Assembly: GCA_014904985.1 (NCBI GenBank)
Contig: MU128919.1
Span: 205,879-269,878 of the forward strand
Direction of reading: 5' to 3'
DNA: 64,000 nt
Source: Hydnum rufescens UP504
Lineage: Eukaryota > Basidiomycota > Agaricomycetes > Cantharellales > Hydnaceae
Positions 27,386 to 40,000 of this stretch are shown piece after piece. The notes below the pieces were generated by a model that ran no database searches, had not been told where the DNA came from, and saw nothing but the letters and a program-made list of their open reading frames with translations. Made by a program: the position numbers and the translations under genes. Every line of letters starts with the position of its first letter. The stretch's first letter is position 1.

Positions 27386-28332
27386 TCACCAATGCAGGCG
27401 GTGCGTGGGACACTGATACCCATGCGGGTTCTTGAATAAGTATTCCTGGTGATAACTGTGTGTGAGCCCCAAGGGAAAAAATGGAAGAAGTATGGGCGGT
27501 TAAGTCTTCTGGCAATTCGAAGGGATGACCCTTAGCTACATACTCTTCAGCGTCCCACCACTGATCGGCCTCTGTGATCTCGGTGACGATAGTCTTCCCA
27601 GCAATATGTTTCTTCTGAACCTCTGCCGTGACAGCTTCCGCAATCGCCTTCTGGTCAGGCGAATGATAGAAAATGGCAGATCGGTATTCTAGAGTCGCAA
27701 ATCACAAAGGATCAGATCGGCCTCCTCATGACCGTTGCGAACAGCACGTCAAGTCTCAAAAAAGACAGTTCACGCACGAGTCCCCCGGTCTGCTCCCTGA
27801 GAATTCAGCGTCGTCGGATCATGGGTGCGATAGAAAAACTCTACAAGCTCGGCATATGCGACCTGGCTAGGGTCAAATTCTACGCGGACGCTTTCCGCAT
27901 GGCCAGTGCTCCCCGAACATACAGTCCGATAACTGGGTGTCGCAGCTTTACCCCCAGTATAGCCCACCGCAGTCTTAATTCCTTTGGTCTTGTAATATTT
28001 CTGGAAAACTATGAGAACGCGGGCTGTGAGTGCGAGTTTCATATCCTTTTGGGCCATTTCGAGTGGTGGGACATACTGTGTTCCGTGCCCCAAAAGCACC
28101 CACTGGCGAAAGTGGCTACTTCTACATTACGAAACTATTGGTATTTGCTGTCGAAGCAAACGCTCGTCAGATGAGTAAGCGCACCATTGCTCGGAGAAGC
28201 CGGGAGATTTGATCCTGCTTTTATAGCCGTCTCAGTTGTGGGAGGGGGGTTACTCATGGTAGAGCTGGCTGCAGATGATATGAGAGGTCCGAACGAGGAG
28301 GTCAAGAGGGCAGTCCTAAGGCGTGCGAGCAT
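27386..28332 (-). CDS. Peptide methionine-S-sulfoxide reductase (MsrA), possibly dual targeted
   Basis: Reduces methionine-S-sulfoxide in proteins. From 28332 the N-terminus [20 protein letters not shown] is a plausible mitochondrial presequence, and an in-frame ATG at 28257 ([12 protein letters not shown]) would give a cytosolic form; dual targeting is an inference. Exons join as [19 protein letters not shown], then [20 protein letters not shown], where GCFWG holds the catalytic cysteine. [19 protein letters not shown] and [20 protein letters not shown] follow, then [13 protein letters not shown] and ADQWWDAED. The last exon, [20 protein letters not shown] then HW, gives the full family ending at 27386. 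Introns are short and GT-AG. All catalytic-site motifs are intact. Confidence 0.95.
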
Positions 28333-28675
28333 CCAAACACTGCGGCCAAATAGGCTTACTTAAAGGCACGAATACTCCGAGCCAATACAAGGCTTCCGAT
28401 TCGAGCAAGGCGTCAGATCGGATCGGATCCAGCCGTAAGCTCCGGCCACTCCGAGTGTCAAACTATTATATATGTACCATTTAGTACCGGGGCAAGAAAT
28501 GTGACGATTAACAGAAGACGAGAAGAAAAGGAAGATAGGGAGTGGACATGCAGCAAGGAGAAATGAACCATGCATTGTGTGTTGAAGGGAAAGTAAATAA
28601 AATCCATAGGATCAGGGGTATCTTAGGAATGGATAAAACAGAGGGACAGTTCTCGGCAATACATCCATCTCGTTT
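28333..28675. other. Intergenic region between G-alpha and MsrA genes
   Basis: About 340 bp holding the G-alpha 3' flank and the MsrA promoter (both minus strand). No further feature is recognised. Confidence 0.5.
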
Positions 28676-30179
28676 TTATAACAGTCCGCACTCCCGAAGA
28701 TGGATCTGAAGCAGGATATCCTGGATGGCACTCAACACGACTGACGGGGGCAACATTTTAGTACATTTTCAAGACCAGGAGAGCATGGCACATTCACGTA
28801 CACTTGATTTGCTGAGTATCGGTCGCGCACGTGTAGTGATGGTATATTTGCTTTGAAGAAGCGGCCTGGTTCAGAGAAAGGAAGCGTTGCAAGAGATACG
28901 AGCAAGCAAGATCGTAGTTGTCCCCCCCGGTAAAATCAGGAAAGTAATCAGACATCGGAGAAATTGGCAACTTCTCCGCGAAAAGATCGATTTTATTTAG
29001 GAACAAAATCTAGATTGATAAGATTAGGATGAACAAGCAAGGCCAGAATCCAACGTTATCGATGACTTACGATCGATGTCTTGACAAACCACCGGGAATT
29101 GCAGATGGAATCGAACAGGGTCAATGCCTCTTGCATGCGATTCTACGAAGAGGGCCACAGCTCAACAGATAACTACAAATGAGATGGGAGAAGGGAGGGG
29201 TACACGTACAACACTCTCATCTTCATACAGCATTTGATCATATTCGCTCAGGGAGACAAGGAAGACCAGGGCAGTAACATTTTCGAAACAGTGGATCCAC
29301 TTTTTCCGCTCGGACCTTTGACCACCGACATCAAAGAGCTTATACGTCAGCTCTCCAACGCGGAACGTAGTTTCCGTGATTCCTGTGGTCTTGACACGTG
29401 AACGCAAGATGTCCTGGTCTGTTGGCATGTACCCGGGCGTGGACATGCGTTCCAGGCTGTTGAAATAACTGTAGAAGCAAGGTTAGCGTGCGCCACACCA
29501 GCACACAGAATGAACAGTTACGTACTATACCGCCGAATCATTCAGTTGGAACTCGCGGGCTCTTCGCACAGCTTCGCGGATGCGGGGGTCATTCCACAGA
29601 CCACGTACGGCGTCGCTGATGTCCGGATGTAGGACATCACCTTCTATTTGACCAGGCAAACTCATTACTAGGGCACGTCGTGCGTCATTAGCAGGATCAA
29701 TATTAATCCCGAGACCGGGCAACGCCTCCAGAATGGCCCGCATTGATTGAATCGTGTTGGAAAACTGTTGACGACGCCCATATATAAGCCGAAAGACACC
29801 ATTTATGAGACGCCAACGCAGGCAACGCACGATGATTTCTTTGTACGAATCCCTTTCCTGCTCGTTATAGCCACCGTGGTGAATTAGCTTCATTTGCTTG
29901 AGGACAGTTGACTAAGTAGAGAGAGCGCCGGCCATCAGTATGCGCTAGGCAATGTGGGAACCAAATCCGCCTACTTTTCCTGACTCTCCAGCGCCCAGAA
30001 GCAGCATCTTGATTTCATTCCTGGCATTAGCACGGTCTCGCTTGAGTTGGCTCTCGATCTCGTCATTGCCTGAAACGGAGGCGGCATGGGTCCCGAGTCG
30101 TCAACGCGAGAGTGTAAGACAACCAAACTCACGGGCCTTGGCCTCATCATCCATCCCAGTCGACTGCGCACAGCCCATA
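28676..30179 (-). CDS. Heterotrimeric G-protein alpha subunit (Gi-like, C-terminal ECGLL)
   Basis: Membrane-anchored GTPase that relays signals from seven-helix receptors. [16 protein letters not shown] at 30179 carries the myristoylation glycine and palmitoylation cysteine. [10 protein letters not shown], spliced to [11 protein letters not shown], is the P-loop. [19 protein letters not shown] is switch I with the catalytic arginine, and [19 protein letters not shown] is switch II with the catalytic glutamine. [12 protein letters not shown] is the guanine-specific NKxD, and [10 protein letters not shown], spliced to [13 protein letters not shown], is the TCAT motif. The end HLRECGLL has a cysteine at -4, the Gi/o-type pertussis-toxin site (family knowledge). 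All GTPase motifs are intact. The pheromone or nutrient pathway it serves cannot be told from sequence alone. Confidence 0.96.
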
Positions 30180-30349
30180 GTGTGGTACGAAAGGTGTACA
30201 GAAAGATATGTACGAGGACTGGGTAGCGCTGGTCGCACAAAGGCAGAATTCTTAGGAAACTGATGCCGGGTACAAAACTCATATCGGCTTTAACAACCTC
30301 CCACGTGGACAGGTTAACGCCCGCAGATCCACCCTCCAATGAATTTGTG

Positions 30350-33300
30350 CTACTGACTCCCAGAAGCGTGGAACAAAGAATCAAAGTCCTTTGGCCCATA
30401 CCCAACTACTCCAAACGAATCCTGTAAAGTTTTTCCCAGGAAATTCAATTCCCCAATGACGCCCTCTATCGAAATTTAGGAATTAGAAACCGCGAAAAAT
30501 TTTTTGTCAGAGCCGAGACGTACTCATCATTAAACCGTAAGCGAGGTACAGCAACTGCTTAGAGTGTTCCTCCTGGCCACCACTGCTGTCCAACTTCCGA
30601 ATCGCATGCACGAGCCGCTGTCGTGCGTCTTCTGCGGGTGGCAGGTAGGGGCTAACAGGTGTCTTTAATCCAAATGCCGCTGACAGCATGGAGAAGTACA
30701 GGATCACATTTCCGACCTAGGGGTATCAGGTGGTTCAATTAGTCGGCCGCCAAAGCTCGAAGATCACCATGTACCATTTCTCGGCGCTCCTTGTTGACAG
30801 CCTGGACGAATGTGCCATGGACATTCTGGAACCAAAATGTTCAGTGCTCCACTGTAGGCCGTAGATGAGGTGAAAAGGCACGCACAAGACCCCTTTTGGA
30901 ATGTTTGGTCTTCATATTAAGCGCGCAGTCCCCGGCCTAAACCCTAGCAGAGACTACATACCATTCCTCGCTCGTCGTCACTGGAAGGAGGCATCAGTTT
31001 TACTCAGGCAAGCCCAGAGATACACTTACCGCATCGCATGCCGTGCAAGTTATCCAGAATGGTCTGGAGAGAAGTAAGGACAGTTCGATACAGTTGGATG
31101 GGAAAGGGTCCCTTCAATCGGGGCTCGTTCTGAGCCTGGGATAATAGACCTTGGAGCTCGAGTAATTTTAGCTGCAGGTGAAGTTCCCTGTTAAAGAATA
31201 AAAACCAATAAGAAACTGAATGTCCACTGCTGGGAAAATCCACGATCGAACATTTCCATGAATCGCAATATCGATGGTTGATCAGGTCTCATAAGTAACG
31301 AAGCATTCTCCAGCTCTGAAGGATTTTCAGGCCTCTCATCTGTGGCTCGAACCTCCGAAGTGATGTACGCTCGGACGAGAGCAGTATAAAGCCAGCTGGT
31401 ATTTAGGCAAAACCTGCGAAGACATCAAGAAGTCCTTAGCTAGATGTCATCAGGAGGATATGTTCACCCACTCAGACAGGGCGATCGTGAATTCCCTTCG
31501 GGCCTTGGATGGCCACCATAACCGGCTTACGATCAAGGCCCACAGGACACCGACGGAGACAGTTATGGAACGTTGAAATGCGATAGTCCACACAGTTGTC
31601 TGGTCGTCAAAGCGAAGATTATAACTGTAAACTTGGATCAGTCTTCCGCCCCGTATTCATGATCCCGATTGACTCACCAGTAGAGGCATGTGAGATTATA
31701 GGTCAGCAATATAAACCTCCCAGAAGTTGCATACTGGGGAATGGCCACGATAATGTAGAAGCATGGAATAGAAAAGAAGAAGCCAAAAATAGAGAGGATC
31801 ACAGGCTTCTCCGGAAATAGTGAGGTGATTGTGGCACTGCAGAGATGTGATTGAGTGACCACAACTCAGAGAGGAAGGATCAACTTACGCGGTCCCTGCA
31901 CCTAATCTGGAAGGACGAAAATATTACGTGATGAGAATCTCTCAGAGTCTTCAGCGTCGACTTACAAGGTCCCGAGAACTCGATGATAGCCAAGGAAATT
32001 GGTCTGAGAAGAGATCAGCAATGGCCACGATGGCATACAGTTGGAGCGATATTTACAGCACCAATTGTCCTTGACATCACTGCGGGCCAGGTCAGCAGCA
32101 CGTAAATGTGTAACAATGGGACCTGGAGCTCACCAACAAAGAACGAAAGTAAAGCCCACTCGCCATGATATTGAACGAACAAAGGCCGTGTGCTGTCAAC
32201 AAATGCAGGGAGAGCCAGAATGGCAGTCCCCAAACCGGTTTTAATTGCGTATTTCATGTCAGGTTGCCCTAAGCGATTTAGTAAGATCCAGAGCCGTTGC
32301 TTCTGACGACCCCATGCCGTGAGCGATTGTTGAGGCGGACGAAGGACGGTGTTCGGTGCATGCGGTCTGATGCTCGGGAAAAGTTTGGTGTTCGGTACTC
32401 CAGAACGTCCTTCAGGTATATAATTTGCTGCAGCGTTGATCAATAACGAGGATCAGGGTAAGGTATCATAATACACGAACAGAGGCTCTTCTTTAGCGTC
32501 GGCCGAGATGATTCGCCACGTCTTGCAAAAGAGGATCGGGGAAGCCAAGCCCAGAGGAAAGTCAACCACCCTATTGTAGATCGTTCGACGGTGTAAATTG
32601 TGCTCATAGCCTCGACCAATACTAGGAGTTCTCGGGAAAACTCCTGTAAGGTGAAGATGAAACTGCCGGAGCATGTCCCGTTCAGTACTGAGGCAGGCGG
32701 GAAAAGGAAATCGACAAACAAGTATACGAGGTACATGGATTCGCTCTCATCCAGATTTGGTTGCGCTTGGCCGTCCGCACTAAAAAGACTCATCTCCTCA
32801 CTGGAGTATAGTCGTATCAAGGCAGCTCTTGAGGCACGCTCGAAAGTGAATAGCGCGCGGCCAATATCGTTGGAAAACTGATCAAAATCATGCGGGCGAT
32901 GATCTTTGAAGGTCAAGTGTTCAGAATCTTTGTCACGCCGCTGGACAAACGCTTCTCTAATCCGTCTCAGGGTACGGGCGCAGGCCGACTTGAGGGAAGA
33001 TTAGGTCCAAGGATTAAGGAAGAGGACGGCACAGAGAGAACCTACCACAAGGGCATTCATAGGAGGACCAAGGTCATCAACCAGATCGCCAAATGCCTTG
33101 CCCACAGCCTCAGAGTGACGATCGCCATCCATCGCAGCCGAGGGTTGCTGCAAGTTCGTCATAAACATTTGGAATTCCAAATTCAAACCCGTTCGCAATC
33201 CAGCCAGGTGCTGTGCGAGACGAGTCATACTCTCCACCGAAGCGTCGTATGCAGCGGATGCACGCTGGACTCGCAGGTTCCACCATTCAGATTTGGCTTC

Positions 33301-34859
33301 ATTCCGGCTCTTCTTGAGCGATGTGAACGATGCCTGATGATCTTTAATTGCACGTAATAGTGTGTCGTGATTAGGATGCATATTCTCCTGGAGCAGAAAG
33401 GTCTGCGTTAAACGTCGGAAGAGTGTCGCAAATGACGTCAAGGTATTGAACATGTCTTGTCTATCATGAATGATCCGTGAGATCCTGCCGGAGGCCCAGA
33501 ATACAGGGACAAGTGAGAACGTACTGCAAAGCCGCCGTGGCACTTCGAGGCTACGATTCCGTCAAGCTAAAGGAACCGCGAGATAGCCTTGAAGACTCAC
33601 CCATAAGACCCAGCAGGTGACATTGGATATTAAGCAGCCTATCATGTGGAGAGTGTTCGGCAGCTTGTCTCTGACATGCGGGAGCCCAACTCACCAATAA
33701 AGACGATGAAAGATACTTGTAAAAGCGTGTATAACCTCCCCTCTTTCGCGACGCTGCGGGAGGTTGTGAACCAACTGATGAACAATCACAAAAGCGGAGT
33801 AACGACGCACGTCACAAATATGATAATGACAGTCATTGAACAAGCTATTCACCGTTATAGATGAATAAATGAATTCGCTAGAGACCACAATCACTATTAC
33901 GAACCGGGAGAAAAAGATGGTTTGTTCATCCAGAGCTAGTCTATTTGTGAGTGACCAGGCTTACGCGGCGAAAAGGGAGCGATATCCTACTTTAACCCAA
34001 GCCACAAAACTTATCGCGATCCCAATCCAGGTAAAGGTCAGGGCATCACCTAGCCATTCCCAGCCGGGGCGTATCTCGAAAAACCAGAAAGTATCCATGG
34101 AAGCGAGGGTAACGAAAGCGGCAAAGAGAGCAGCGACTAGACAATAAATAACTGCCTCTTGCATGGCACCGAGGCTTTTAGCGGGATTAAAATATACAGC
34201 AACTGGACCCAAATGTGTGAGCAAGATCAAGGGGAAAAAGGTATGATAGCCATACTCGTAGCAACCATATGTGCGGAAGCGGATGGCCCCTCTCCAGGGC
34301 TGTTGGGAACTATGTAGGATATCATCGAAGAAAGATACGGGACGAAAGTAAACAGAGAGCCAATGGTATAAGCTAGACAGCATTTGAGAATATCGCGCTG
34401 CAGAAGGGTGAGTGTAGGGATCCATGACCAAGTTGACGAGGTCGCAGTGAATGAACCGCTGAAGGAGAAATCGGACACTGTATCCGAAAGGCAGTCATCC
34501 GGTGAAGGAGGGAGGTTATTTTCGAGGGCCTGGGGTTCGCGATAAAATATGGGTGCGGGCTCCGAGGTCCATGTGAGGGGCTCAACGTCCCTAGGGGATG
34601 TTCTCTCAGGAAGAGAGCCGGGAGTCCCGGGTCTCCCAGGCCTCCTCTTAAGGGTGCCAGGCACGTAGGGAGAGAACAACGAGGCGCGCAATGTGGGCCT
34701 ATTTTCGTGACGATTGTCGAGTAGAACCGTCTCGAATATTGACCATTCTCGATGCCGAGCACGATGCAGAGGGGTCGTAGGGAGCCTTGCTTGGATGAAA
34801 TCCTCTTCAGAATGCGGCTCCCTTTGGAGGGAAGGCGAGGCTATTGGAAGGGTGGTCAT
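30350..34859 (-). CDS. Large multi-pass membrane protein, aromatic acid exporter / FUSC type (BRE4-like)
   Basis: Fungal member of the ArAE_2/FUSC families, of the kind linked to brefeldin A sensitivity (yeast BRE4); substrate unknown. Start MTTLPIASPSLQREPHSEED at 34859, then a disordered Ser/Pro/Arg-rich tail. The first membrane block contains LLQRDILKCCLAYTIGSLFT, FNPAKSLGAMQEAVIYCLVA and WLGDALTFTWIGIAISFVAW. A soluble helical middle contains VESMTRLAQHLAGLRTGLNL. The second membrane block holds MKYAIKTGLGTAILALPAFV and EWALLSFFV with TIGAVNIAPTV. A C-terminal helical domain ends after a splice at MM as KGVIGELNFLGKTLQDSFGV and SLFHASGSQ, stop at 30350. About a dozen exons are needed. The start was chosen because upstream in-frame codons are GTG and TTG only. 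It is followed 170 bp downstream by the G-alpha start, in the same direction. Confidence 0.85.
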
Positions 34860-35187
34860 GAAGAATGAGCGTGTCCTCAATTCAGTTGCACTCAACACCG
34901 ATCGTGTCAGAAACCGTCATTTTTCTGATTAAGGGGTTCACAACACTACCCAGAAATCTGACCAAGTTGTTCACAGTGTAGATAAATTCTTGCTTGGGGT
35001 GTGAACCAAAGTCTTATATGCAGTCTAAGCACCGTAAGGGACAACTTCTGGACAACTTCCGGGATCGTCATTGTCTATGAAAGGAGAGGTTACGTAATGC
35101 TGTCAACCCAATTGCAATATTACATATATGCGCGTTCTTTGGAGCGTGGTTAGGGTTAGCCCCGTTGAGGGGTTGAAAAAAGAATCC
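34860..35187. other. Intergenic region between the exporter gene and U2 snRNA
   Basis: About 330 bp. It contains the promoter of the exporter gene and the 3' flank of the U2 gene. No other feature is seen. Confidence 0.5.
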
Positions 35188-35373
35188 CGTCACAACGCTC
35201 GCCGCGAGTGCAGTAGCGAGGTCATGGCGCCCGAGGCCGTGCAAGCAGAGGGCCAAGGACAGGGCGGCAAAAATACGATAACCTTTTAAGACCCCGGTGG
35301 GGTCGTTTAAGTGGTTAAACTTAAAAGAACAGATACTACACTTGATCTAAGCCAAAAGGCCCGAGTGGTGAAG
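35188..35373 (-). ncRNA. U2 spliceosomal snRNA
   Basis: On the minus strand the 5' part reads CTCGGGCCTTTTGGCTTAGA, then TCAAGTGTAGTATCTGTTC and TTTTAAG. This is the near-invariant U2 5' domain with GTAGTA, which pairs with the intron branch site. An Sm-like site ATTTTTG lies at 35268-35274. Downstream GC-rich hairpins include CTCGC-loop-GCGAG with TACTGCACT in the loop, resembling stem-loop IV. Length about 185 nt matches fungal U2. The ends are approximate within about 5 nt. It lies divergently next to the RPS2 gene. Confidence 0.92.
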
Positions 35374-35806
35374 AGCCGAAAACTGTGAGACGGAGAAGAT
35401 AAGGGAATCAGATTGTCTGTGCGCGCTCGGTGTGCCGAGTTGTGGGATGTTTCAGCGGAACGTTACACGATGGAAATTCACCTACTTTCCTCTCGCTTGC
35501 CTGATAGCATTTCCAATGGCCTACAATTCTCGGAAACACGACTGGCCTGAATGTCTCCAGGCTCCTGGGGGCGTCGTTCATTCACACTCCGTCCGCTTCG
35601 GGTGTTCCCAAATTTGGTTCCGGACTTTTGAGCGCACCGACTGACATCCTCAAGACATCGATAACCAGCTTGTAAGTATCCATACAACCCCGTCCTATGG
35701 GCTCCCATGGCCATATGCGATGCCGGGGGACAGTGGCTCGTCCTCAATCCCCCAAATCGCGCTGGATTCCGATGGCTCATCTGGATGTACTTCTGCTAGA
35801 TTCATT
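35374..35806. other. Divergent promoter region of U2 snRNA and RPS2
   Basis: About 430 bp between the U2 5' end and the RPS2 ATG. No clear TATA box was found for either. Open frames extending upstream of RPS2 lack homology and are probably leader sequence. Confidence 0.45.
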
Positions 35807-36880
35807 ATGGCTGACGCACCACGAGGCACCCGCGGCGGTTTTGGACGCGGACGAGGCGATAGAGGCGACAGGGGCCGTGGCAGGCGCGGCCCTCGCCGTG
35901 GTGGTCGCAAGGACGAGGAGAAGGAATGGTAAGTCTCGACCAAACGTACCAATGGACGAATCTTTAAACATCGTTCTCTGCAGGGTTCCCGTTACAAAAT
36001 TGGGTCGCCTCGTAAAGGACGGGAAAATCAAGTCGATGGAAGAGATCTACCTCTTCTCCCTTCCTATCAAGGAATATCAAATTGTCGACTTTTTCTTGCC
36101 CAACCTCAAAGACGAAGTCATGAAGATTATGCCTGTCCAGAAGCAGACGCGGGCCGGTCAGCGTACTCGCTTCAAGGCTTTCGTCGCAATCGGGGATTCG
36201 GATGGCCATGTTGGGCTCGGTGTCAAGTGTGCCAAGGAAGTGGCGACCGCTATCCGAGGCGCAATTATTGCCGCCAAATTGAGCGTTATTCCTGTGCGCC
36301 GAGGATACTGGGGTGCTGCGCTCCAGGAACCCCATACCGTGCCGGGTAAAGTCAGTGGAAAGGTTGGCTCTGTTATGTGCCGTCTGATCCCTGCACCGCG
36401 CGGGACGGGTATCGTCGCGGCCCCAGCATCCAAGCGTCTCCTTCAACTCGCTGGTATTCAGGATGTATACACTCAATCCAAAGGCTCCACCGCTACTATG
36501 GGTAACTTCCTTAAGGCGACGTTCGCCGCTGTGAGTTTTCTTCGGGACGCATGGATATCAATTTCCCCACTGATAAGCTGTTTTTGGCCCCCGATTAGAT
36601 AACAAAAACATATGCTTTCCTTACTCCAGATCTGTGGCGGGAAACCCCAGCCCCAACAACTCCCTACGAAGAGCACTCGGCGCACTTGCAGTTCGGCGGC
36701 GTAAGGCTGTTGGATACTAGTAGTTTGCGTGTACCGTTATGCCCTAATCCACATTTTTCGCCTCGCTTGAAACTTGATACACCTGTCAACAAGCCGCCGC
36801 CTAGGACAGTTTTACTGGCATTTGCGAACTCTGCCCCTGAGAACTACTTCCTAAAGTTGTTTATGGAAATTGGGACCTAG
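35807..36880 (+). CDS. RPS2: 40S ribosomal protein S2 (uS5); 3' end uncertain
   Basis: Core protein of the small cytoplasmic ribosomal subunit, near the decoding site. Start [20 protein letters not shown] with the RG-rich tail typical of eukaryotic uS5. An intron inside codon W (TGG) leads to [38 protein letters not shown], the S5 signature around [40 protein letters not shown], and [18 protein letters not shown] with [10 protein letters not shown]. The last exon begins [20 protein letters not shown] and reaches HSAHLQFGG. After that the open frame runs to 36880 but looks unlike uS5. A GTAAGG directly after FGG could be a donor to a short last exon, so the true stop is not settled. Confidence 0.93.
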
Positions 36881-37097
36881 ATACCCACGGAGGACCCCCT
36901 ACCCTCCTTGGGGCCATCTCGCTTGACAATTGTTATCATTCCTATTGAACGGTAACGAAATGATAAGCCTATAGCGTATTGCCGTCGGCCTATCATTCTT
37001 AAATGCTCGCCAGAGGCACCGTTCTTCTGTGCCCTTCCCCGCTTTCTCTGAACTTGTGGACACGGCTCTTCCTGTCACTGCAGTCTGAGCCAAAAGC

Positions 37098-40000
37098 ATG
37101 ACAGCGCCAGTTCTTCCTCAAGGTATCTTATCTTATCCCCCTGCTTCCTTATTTTCTGACGTTCCTTGATTCCCCCAGGTGCTGGATATGGGGTTGTGAG
37201 TCCTTGAGCACATCCAATCATCTGACGACGTTTGTTGACCAGGGGTTGTGTTATCGTTCAGGTCATCGGTACACGTGTTTCTTGTCTCGATTGAGCATGC
37301 GCGGTACTCACAATTGTCGGTGCAGGAATAGGACTGTTTTTTTCAGCCTTCATGGTTGCATTGACATGGATCCAGTCTCGTTACACGCCTTACACGCCGT
37401 CGAATACTGAGGAATTTAGTTCTGCATCACGTTCCGTAAAATCTGGTCTCATCGCGAGTGGTATCGTCTCTGCGTGGACATGGGTATGTACACACGTCCC
37501 AATGTTGCTCAGTATCGCGAAAGTTCATCGATCTTTCCCCCACCAGGCCGCGACACTTCTTCAATCTAGCGCCGTCGCATATAAATATGGTATCTCAGGT
37601 GCGATTTGGTTGTCACTTGCATGACTTGACCGTACCAAATACTATACTTCTGCATCTGAAAGGGCCATACTGGTATGGATCGGGCGCAACCATCCAAGTC
37701 CTTCTCTTCGCGATGCTTTCCGCCAAGATCAAAATGAACGCGCCTCAAGCCCACACGTGGCTTGAAATCGTCAATGCCCGATGGGGAAGGACGTCTCATC
37801 TGGTCTTCATGTTCTTTGGCTTGGCGACGAACATTATCGTATCCTCTATGCTCGCGCTTGGTGGTGCAGCTACTGTTACGGCTTTGACTGGTAGGTGTCC
37901 ATATCCCATGCTTGAATCTCTCTAAAGAAAAACATGAATGTCTATTTGCGTGTTTCTAGGTATGAGTACGGTAGCAGCATGCTTTCTTATTCCCCTTGGC
38001 GTATCGATCTATGTTATTGTGGGTGGTATGCGTGCAACCCTCCTATGCGACTAGTTCGTACACCTCTCCTTTCACAGGCTGTAACAACCTATCTCATGTA
38101 CGATGCTTCCACTTAATAGCACCCACACTACTGTGTTATTCGCGATCATCCTCACTTTCGTATTTACGGTGTATGCAACGAGCCCGAAAATTGGGAGCTT
38201 CCACAAGATGCATGACCTTCTTGTCGTGGTGAGTTCGAAACCATCTCCTTTCCATAGAGCATCTTATTAACAACCTGCGTTTAGGCCTCTAAGGCCACAC
38301 CGGTGCGAGCTCTCCGGCTCAATCCATCTCTCTTTATTCATACCTTGCCACTTTTGAATTAGGTTCCCGGCAATGCAGGTGGCAGCTACCTTACTATGAG
38401 GTCCAAGAATGGCCTCATTTTTGGTGTCATCAATGTGAGTCCTCGATGGCTTCTAGGTGTATTGCATATTTACGTTATACTGATTATCTAGATCATTGGA
38501 AATTTTGGTATGTCCCTCCGCCGCTGTCTGCAATCATATGCATACTAATTTCCCTCCTCTACAGCCACTGTTTTGTCCGTCTCTGTGCTTCCAAGTTTTA
38601 ATTCGTCTACTCAAGGATTTGTGTAATCCAGTAACGATCAAGCATACTATCAGCGTGCCATCGCCTCTAAAGGGACGACGACCGTCAAAGCCTTCCTTAT
38701 GGGTGGTCTTGCCTGGTTCGCTATCCCATTCGTCAGTGTGCCTCATTCAGTTTCCCTCCAATATCCTAATGAATTGCACCAGACGTTTGCCACCACCCTT
38801 GGTCTTGCCGCAGTAGCCCTTCGAGGCGATCCAGCAATGCGAGTCCTAACCCGGCAGATGTGAGTGCTGGCCTCCCAGCTCCATCCGCCGCCGCGGCCCT
38901 CCTCGGAAAATCCGGAGCGTCGATCATGCTTGTGCTGCTTTTCTTGGCTGTCACTAGCGCAACATCTGCAGAGCTTATTGCCGTCAGCTCCATTTTGACG
39001 TACGATGTGTATAAAGTGCGTACGGTGGCCTGGGCTACTCGCTTGCTGATGAGACGGCTCACGAATTGACTGCGTGCGTTGCAGAGATACTACAACCCCC
39101 GTGCCACGGAGCACGACATCCTCCGGGTCTCCCAATATGGCGTATGTCATCATGTTTTTGTTGTGTTACTTCACCTGAGAGCGCATGCTTCGTTTCCAGG
39201 TCTTAGCATATGCGGTATTCATGGGTCTTGCGGGACTAGTGTTCTTCTACATCGGAGTCTCCCTTGGATGGCTTTATGTTCGTCGCTCTATCACCTTTTC
39301 CTGCCAACTGCGTGATCTAAGAATTATATCTTTTCTCCCTTCTGTCTAGACTTTTGTACTCCTTCCATTTTCATACTTGGATAATGTCTTCGCTACTGAC
39401 CATTCTTCGCACATAGATGGGCGTACTGTTAGGCTCCGCCGTCGTGCCAATTGCACTGTGTATCACCTGGAAAAAGGCAAACAAATGGGGCTGCATCGTT
39501 GGAGCCGTTTTAGGTCTCGCTTTGGCCATCATGTCTTGGCTCGTCGCCACAAGCACGCTTAACCATGGCAAGATCGACGTCGCTGTGAGTTGAATCGTTT
39601 CTTGGGTGGGGACTAATAGCGGGGTGGCAGTCAATCTGATGGTGGTTTGCGTAGACTTCCGGAGGAGACTATGAGATGTTGACTGGAAATCTCGTTGCCA
39701 TCGCAGTGGGGGGTATCGTATCCCTAGGGTGGTCGCTTTACGTGCGTTATGATTATTCGTGGTGCCTGACCGACCCGTGGAGACTGACCGCTCAATCTCT
39801 TCTGTGTCTCTAGAGCCCAGAGAATTTCGACTTTGAGGTCACCCGCCGCATCAACACAGATCGTATCCAGGAGTCGGACAATGACTCTCGTTCCGTCCAC
39901 GAAGACGATGAGAAAAAAAGCCCGGTCGAGCCTATCCTCCGGGGTCGCCAAGTCTATCGATGAAGAATTGTCAGAATACATGGACCCCATTGAACTCAAG

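Noticed and set aside
35697..36602. Upstream extension of the RPS2 reading frame
   Set aside because: The sequence upstream of the MADAPRG ATG and the read-through of the first intron are not uS5-like; normal splicing explains the open frame.
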